A stretch of 25,622 nucleotides of DNA, taken from the NCBI GenBank assembly GCA_034658635.1, contig JAYEFL010000365.1, positions 1-25,622 on the forward strand, given 5' to 3'. Below are positions 21,684 to 25,622 of the stretch, one piece after another (positions within the stretch are counted from its first letter, which is position 1; every line of letters starts with the position of its first letter). Made by a program: the position numbers and the translations under genes. The notes under the pieces were generated by a model that saw only the letters and a list, made by a program, of their open reading frames with translations, had not been told where the DNA came from and did no database searches. The stretch comes from JABHCC01 sp034658635. Lineage in GTDB: Bacteria; Bacteroidota; Bacteroidia; Bacteroidales; UBA12481.

Positions 21684-22976
21684 TTATTTTGAAGGACCTG
21701 CAGCAATTACAAGGAAATCACCTTCCTGTAAATATTTCAAAGCCAGTACCCTAATGTTCTCCGGATTGAGTTCAAACAGCGTTTTTTGAATCTTATCCAG
21801 ATCTGTAAAATCCAGACCATAAAACAGTAATGATTTAAAAGTGTCAGCAATATTGAATGGTCCGTCTAACTGTCTTTGTAAATCGCCAATCAGATAGTTT
21901 CTGACTCTGGAAAGTTCTTTCTCAGGAACCAATTCTTCCCTGAGCTTCTTCAACTCAAGGAAACACTCTTTGATGGCATCTGCATAAACCTCGCTGGTTA
22001 CACTTGAGCTAATTGTTAAAATGGTTTGCTCTTTAAAGGAAATCAGACCAGAACCAATTCCATAGGTGTAGCCCTTGTTTTCTCGAATATTCTGCATCAG
22101 GCGACTCCCAAAATATCCTCCAAGAATAGTATTAATAATACTTAGCATGGGATAGTCGGGATGATGTCGGTCAGGCATTACTTTTCCAAGACGAATTGAG
22201 GTTTGTGTGGCCTGATTTACCTCAATATAATGATGATCTGGTCGCTGATTTTCGGGTGGGGGAACAGGCTTTGGGAAAGGTCTGGACATAGGACTGGATT
22301 TCCATCCCGACAGCATTTCTTCTAGAAATGGAAGATGTTCAGTGCAATCACGACTTGTAAGGATTATCTTCATGTTTGTCGGATTATAGAAAGTCTGATG
22401 AAAACTGACAAGCTTTTCCTGTTCAAGAACGTCAAGGTCTTCCAGCTTGCCATGAATTCCGTATGGATGTTTTTGTCCAAATATGTTTTCCAGAAAGTGT
22501 TCTCGGGCCGCATGCTCAGGTTTTTGTTTATCCAGAATCAGGCTCTGCCTCTTCTTTGCCTTAAATATTTCTATTTCCTCGGGAGGAAAAGATGGTTTTT
22601 GCAGTATCTCCAATACAAGCTCTAAATTTTTCTTCAGGTGTTTCTCAAGACAATACATGGTTATACCAGCTTCATCCCTGTCATAAAATGGATAAATGTA
22701 ACTGCCCAAAAAATCAATTGTTTCGGCAATCTCTTTTCCTGTTCTGCAATGAGTTCCTTCTGTCAGAAGACTATTAGTACATCCGGAAATAAATAGTTCA
22801 TTTTGGTATCGTGTACCTGCCTGGAAAATAAAATCCAATCTGACAACAGGCTCAGTACCTGCCGAAATAGTGTAAATAGGAAAACCTAAGCTGCTTTGAT
22901 AGAGATCAGGCTTTATCGGATAAAGTTGTTCAGGTATAGCAAAGGCCGGAGCCTTACTTCTTTTGTTTTCAGACAT
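21684..22976 (-). CDS. M16 peptidase-like subunit lacking the zinc motif
   Basis: 430 residues from the ATG at 22976 (MSENKRSKAPAFAIPEQLYP). The frame is open for 26 more codons, but these overlap the preceding gene and look non-native. It has the M16 two-lobed fold: VVRLDFIFQAGTRYQNE, the substrate-binding R/Y region RLMQNIRENKGYTYGIGSGL late in the chain, and HPYGIHGKLEDL. The HxxEH zinc site is absent; the equivalent stretch reads SLLTEGTHC. In bacterial M16B pairs one subunit carries zinc and the other carries the R/Y pair, and both are needed. Its start overlaps the end of the active-type subunit gene by 8 nt (ATGTCTGA), so the two are translationally coupled. No signal peptide is seen, so it is probably cytoplasmic. 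Confidence 0.9.
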   Translation of the reverse strand: MSENKRSKAPAFAIPEQLYPIKPDLYQSSLGFPIYTISAGTEPVVRLDFIFQAGTRYQNELFISGCTNSLLTEGTHCRTGKEIAETIDFLGSYIYPFYDRDEAGITMYCLEKHLKKNLELVLEILQKPSFPPEEIEIFKAKKRQSLILDKQKPEHAAREHFLENIFGQKHPYGIHGKLEDLDVLEQEKLVSFHQTFYNPTNMKIILTSRDCTEHLPFLEEMLSGWKSSPMSRPFPKPVPPPENQRPDHHYIEVNQATQTSIRLGKVMPDRHHPDYPMLSIINTILGGYFGSRLMQNIRENKGYTYGIGSGLISFKEQTILTISSSVTSEVYADAIKECFLELKKLREELVPEKELSRVRNYLIGDLQRQLDGPFNIADTFKSLLFYGLDFTDLDKIQKTLFELNPENIRVLALKYLQEGDFLVIAAGPSK

Positions 22977-24213
22977 TTTTATTTCCCAGATAATATAAAG
23001 TTGATGAATTACTATCCCTGAATGTTTTTTGTGCAAAAGATCGCAATTCTTCAACCGTCACAGATAAGTATTGGACCAATTCCTGATTGATCTTATGAGG
23101 ATTACCAAGAAGTCCGAAGAAACCAAGATTCATAGCTTTATTCAAAATGCTGGTTTGTCCGTATGTATAATTTGCCTCGATTTTATTTTTAACCTTTTCC
23201 AGTTCTAACTGGTTAAGCAATTCAGTACATAACTTTTCAATCTCTTCCCTGATTTTTATCCCAGCATCTTTTATTGAGATTTCAGGTTTTGGCTTGCCCG
23301 TTAGAATAAACAGCCCTGCGTCGCGGTCGCTGGTTATAAAGGCATTAATTTCAGTAAAGCTTTGCTCTTCTTTAATAAACCTTCTGAACAATCGTGAACT
23401 TGCTCCATTTGACAAAACATCCGATAGCATATCTGCCAAATAAAAATCACGACTTTCGCGATTCCCCATATGAAATGCCATATATACAACATCTGAGGGT
23501 ACATCTCGTGATACTTCAAGTATTCTGGCCTTTTCCTGTTCTGGCTCCTCAGGCAGATTCCTCAGTTTGATATCTCTAACAGGAATATCTCCAAACCACT
23601 TCTCTGCCAACCTGAAGGTCTCGTCAGGGTCAATTTTACCGGAAAGACTAAGAACAGCATTATTCGGTGCATAATGCTGATAAAAGAAGTCTTTTACATC
23701 AAGCAAATCAGCTTGCTCAATATGGGCAATATCCTTGCCGATAGTTGCCCATTGGTATGGATGAATCTTGTAAGCCAGAGGCCTGAGCAAAAGCCAGATG
23801 TCACCGTATGGCTGATTGAAGTACCGTTGATTGAACTCCTCAATGACTACTTTTTTCTGAATATCTAGCTTGCTTTGCGAGAAATCAAGCTGAAGCATTC
23901 GATCTGATTCCAACCAGAAAGCTGTTTCAAGGTTCTGGTGAGGCAGAGTGATGTAGTAATTTGTAAAGTCATTATTTGTAAATGCATTATTCTCTCCACC
24001 AACGAGTTGCAGTGGTTCGTCGAAAACGGGAATATTTGCAGACCCACCAAACATCAAATGTTCAAATAAGTGGGCAAAACCTGTTTTTTCAGGGTTTTCG
24101 TCACGTGCTCCTACGTCATAGATCATATTTATGGCTGCAAGTTCACTTGCCTGATCTGGATGTACTATGATTTTCAGACCATTAGCCAAGGTGTGTTCGT
24201 GAAAGTGTATCAT
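22969..24213 (-). CDS. M16 zinc peptidase, catalytic subunit
   Basis: 414 residues. The inverted zinc motif HxxEH is His48-Leu-Phe-Glu51-His52 in GFAHLFEHLMFGGS, and the third ligand is expected in KVVIEEF at Glu125/Glu126. The family text around it is typical (LANGLKIIVHPD, MIYDVGARDENPEKTG, GGENNAFTNNDFTNYYITLP). It has no signal peptide. Together with the zinc-less subunit encoded directly downstream (8-nt overlap) it should form a heterodimeric processing or peptide-degrading enzyme similar to mitochondrial processing peptidase and bacterial M16B pairs. It is the first gene of the minus-strand cluster that runs to purA, with a near-perfect promoter at 24226-24256. Confidence 0.95.
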   Translation of the reverse strand: MIHFHEHTLANGLKIIVHPDQASELAAINMIYDVGARDENPEKTGFAHLFEHLMFGGSANIPVFDEPLQLVGGENNAFTNNDFTNYYITLPHQNLETAFWLESDRMLQLDFSQSKLDIQKKVVIEEFNQRYFNQPYGDIWLLLRPLAYKIHPYQWATIGKDIAHIEQADLLDVKDFFYQHYAPNNAVLSLSGKIDPDETFRLAEKWFGDIPVRDIKLRNLPEEPEQEKARILEVSRDVPSDVVYMAFHMGNRESRDFYLADMLSDVLSNGASSRLFRRFIKEEQSFTEINAFITSDRDAGLFILTGKPKPEISIKDAGIKIREEIEKLCTELLNQLELEKVKNKIEANYTYGQTSILNKAMNLGFFGLLGNPHKINQELVQYLSVTVEELRSFAQKTFRDSNSSTLYYLGNKNV

Positions 24214-24225
24214 TTTTTACTTCTT

Positions 24226-24256
24226 CAAAACTAAGCTTATTTAAAATCAAAACAAA
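24226..24256 (-). promoter_or_regulatory. Strong promoter of the M16-rel-fur cluster
   Basis: On the minus strand TTTG (24256-24253), a 19-nt spacer and TAGTTTTG (24233-24226) match the Bacteroidetes consensus at every fixed position. The predicted transcript begins only about 5-8 nt before the ATG at 24213, an almost leaderless message. Confidence 0.75.
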
Positions 24257-24313
24257 TTATTCAAAATGGAAACAAACCTGATATGTGCCCATATATTTTT
24301 CACGAAAGACTCA

Positions 24314-24321
24314 TACATTTG
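24314..24321 (+). promoter_or_regulatory. -7 promoter element of the rseC-rnf operon
   Basis: TACATTTG matches TAnnTTTG exactly, 25 nt before the rseC ATG at 24347. No good -33 box is found 19-21 nt upstream. It shares the 133-nt divergent region with the M16 promoter. Confidence 0.55.
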
Positions 24322-24346
24322 TAGGTCATTTTAATAGCCGGACTTT

Positions 24347-24769
24347 ATGCAAGAAAATACCTCGGTTGAGCACAAAGGGGTCGTAGAAAGTTTTACGAAC
24401 AACATTGTTCGTGTTGGCTTTGTATCGCATGCTTCATGCTCTTCTTGTCATGCAAAAGGGGTTTGTGCTGTTTCTGAGATTGATAGTAAGTATGTAGAGG
24501 TGAAAACCACTGGGTCAAGCTGGGAAGTTGGCGAATCAGTACTTATTATCCTTGAAAGAAAACTGGGTTTTAAAGCACTTTGGTTTGGTTATGTTCTTCC
24601 CTTATTGGTGCTACTGACAGGTATGGTTATTACCTATGCTGTGACAGGCAAAGATGGATTAGCCGGTTTGGTGGCAATTGGTGTTTTAATACCTTACTAT
24701 TCAGTATTATATCTTTTCAGGGAATATTTGACAAATAAGTTTCAGTTTACTTTAAAGAAAATATATTAA
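24347..24769 (+). CDS. rseC: RseC/MucC-family protein (SoxR-reducing system)
   Basis: 140 residues. Residues 8-75 form the RseC cytoplasmic domain with the cysteine cluster Cys31, Cys34 and Cys40 (CSSCHAKGVC) in the usual CxxCxxxxxC spacing. Two membrane segments follow (~76-94 ALWFGYVLPLLVLLTGM; ~101-118 GLAGLVAIGVLIPYYSVLYL), then a basic tail. In proteobacteria RseC works with the Rnf/Rsx complex in reducing SoxR. In Bacteroidota the gene usually heads the rnf operon, and here it stands 10 nt before rnfB, so a role in Rnf assembly or regulation is likely. Confidence 0.9.
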   Translation: MQENTSVEHKGVVESFTNNIVRVGFVSHASCSSCHAKGVCAVSEIDSKYVEVKTTGSSWEVGESVLIILERKLGFKALWFGYVLPLLVLLTGMVITYAVTGKDGLAGLVAIGVLIPYYSVLYLFREYLTNKFQFTLKKIY

Positions 24770-24779
24770 CTCGTAACCT

Positions 24780-25568
24780 ATGAACACAGTCGTTATTACG
24801 ATTTTGAGTTTGAGCATTATCGGGACTCTGTCAGCAATAATTTTATATTTCATTGCCCGGAAATTTAAGGTTTTTGAAGATCCGAGAATTGATGAAGTTG
24901 AAACTGTGCTGCCTGGTGCAAATTGTGGTGGGTGTGGTTTCCCTGGCTGCCGTGGATTTGCCGATGCTTGTGTAAAAGCAGATAAACTGGATGAATTGTT
25001 TTGTCCTGTTGGAGGAAATGCATGTATGGCCGATGTTGCCAGCACCCTGGGTAAGGAGGTGGTTGAGAAAGATCCTCAGGTTGCAGTTGTTCTTTGCTCA
25101 GGATCATATGAACATCGTGAAAGAACAAATAATTATGATGGTGTAGAATCATGCGCTATTGCTCATAATCTTTATTCGGGAGATACAGGTTGTCAATACG
25201 GATGTCTGGGATTAGCCGATTGTGTAAAAGCTTGTGACTTTGATGCAATGTACATGAATGAGGAAACCGGACTGCCGGTAGTTATAGATGATAACTGTAC
25301 TGCTTGCGGTGCATGTGTTGAGGCATGTCCCCGGGATATCATGGAGCTTAGAAAGAAAAATAAAAAGGATCGAAAAATATTCGTTTCATGTGTTAGCAAG
25401 GATAAGGGCCCGGTGGCTAAAAAAGCCTGTTCAGTGGGCTGTATTGGTTGTAAGGCCTGTTTCAAAGTTTGTCCTCATGATGCAATAGTAGTTGAGAACT
25501 TCCTGGCGTATATTGATCCGGTGAAGTGTAAACTTTGTAGAAAGTGCGTGGTGGTTTATCCTCCTTGA
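24780..25568 (+). CDS. rnfB: Rnf complex subunit RnfB, 3' end apparently truncated or corrupted
   Basis: 262 residues up to the first stop. RnfB is the multi-[4Fe-4S] subunit of the Rnf ferredoxin:NAD+ oxidoreductase, an ion-pumping inner-membrane complex. One N-terminal membrane helix (1-~27) is followed by the 4Fe-4S domain ligands Cys49, Cys52, Cys57 and Cys75, then Cys138/142/148/152, Cys173/176/179/183, Cys217/221/224/227/231 and a last cluster Cys250/253/256. The expected fourth ligand of the last cluster is Tyr260 (CRKCVVVYPP), and a TGA follows two codons later. Relatives continue here with CPT.AI…NFPPRK. The fault is 55-65 nt from the window edge, so sequence error at a contig end and true pseudogenisation are both possible. 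The rest of the protein looks intact. Confidence 0.85.
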   Translation: MNTVVITILSLSIIGTLSAIILYFIARKFKVFEDPRIDEVETVLPGANCGGCGFPGCRGFADACVKADKLDELFCPVGGNACMADVASTLGKEVVEKDPQVAVVLCSGSYEHRERTNNYDGVESCAIAHNLYSGDTGCQYGCLGLADCVKACDFDAMYMNEETGLPVVIDDNCTACGACVEACPRDIMELRKKNKKDRKIFVSCVSKDKGPVAKKACSVGCIGCKACFKVCPHDAIVVENFLAYIDPVKCKLCRKCVVVYPP

Positions 25569-25622
25569 TTTTTCTTGGAGGAAAATTAATCTCCAAAATG
25601 GAATTAGTAGGACAAACCACCA

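Noticed and set aside
22977..23054. Earlier ATG for the zinc-less M16 subunit
   Set aside because: The extra 26 residues lie inside the catalytic subunit gene and look unlike an M16 N-terminus; the ATG at 22976 gives the usual 8-nt overlap.

Overview
This window comes from a member of the Bacteroidota, most likely a marine or sediment Bacteroidales/Marinilabiliales-type bacterium. The evidence is a type IX secretion (T9SS) sorting domain, a FISUMP lipoprotein, a DUF4831 lipoprotein, Bacteroidetes-style promoters (TTTG, 19-21 nt, TAnnTTTG), near absence of Shine-Dalgarno sites, and the orders relA/spoT - fur - purA and rseC - rnfB. Genes are closely packed except for one gene-free stretch at 8787-9460.

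Layout. (1) 2-3358, plus strand: the 3' part of a DUF11-repeat T9SS cargo protein, a strong terminator, then a PKD + FISUMP surface lipoprotein. (2) 3388-4236, plus: ispH (isoprenoid synthesis), convergent with the next block. (3) 8786-4241, minus: a probable three-gene unit of a secreted Asp-box/sortilin-like beta-propeller protein, an isochorismatase-fold hydrolase and an S41-like lipoprotein that appears to lack its nucleophile. (4) 8787-9460: heptamer repeats, a REP-like palindrome, and a probable structured RNA of about 415 nt on the minus strand with its own promoter and terminator. (5) 11278-9461, minus: a POT-family peptide transporter with an altered ExxER motif. (6) 11403-17248, plus: nnrDE (NAD(P)HX repair), a DUF4831 lipoprotein, an MFSD1-like transporter and a PepD-type dipeptidase. 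The last two sit 11 nt apart and look like an uptake-and-cleavage pair for dipeptides. (7) 24213-17286, minus: an active/inactive M16 peptidase pair with overlapping genes, RelA/SpoT, Fur, a small unknown protein and purA. (8) 24347 to the end, plus: rseC and rnfB, the start of an Rnf electron-transport operon. The 3' end of rnfB looks damaged near the window edge.

Peptide handling recurs: POT transporter, MFSD1-like transporter, PepD and two M16 subunits. The strongest candidate for something undescribed is the structured RNA at about 8945-9361. Next are the intergenic arrays with a 7-nt period, which differ in sequence from spacer to spacer but fill or border several gene junctions.
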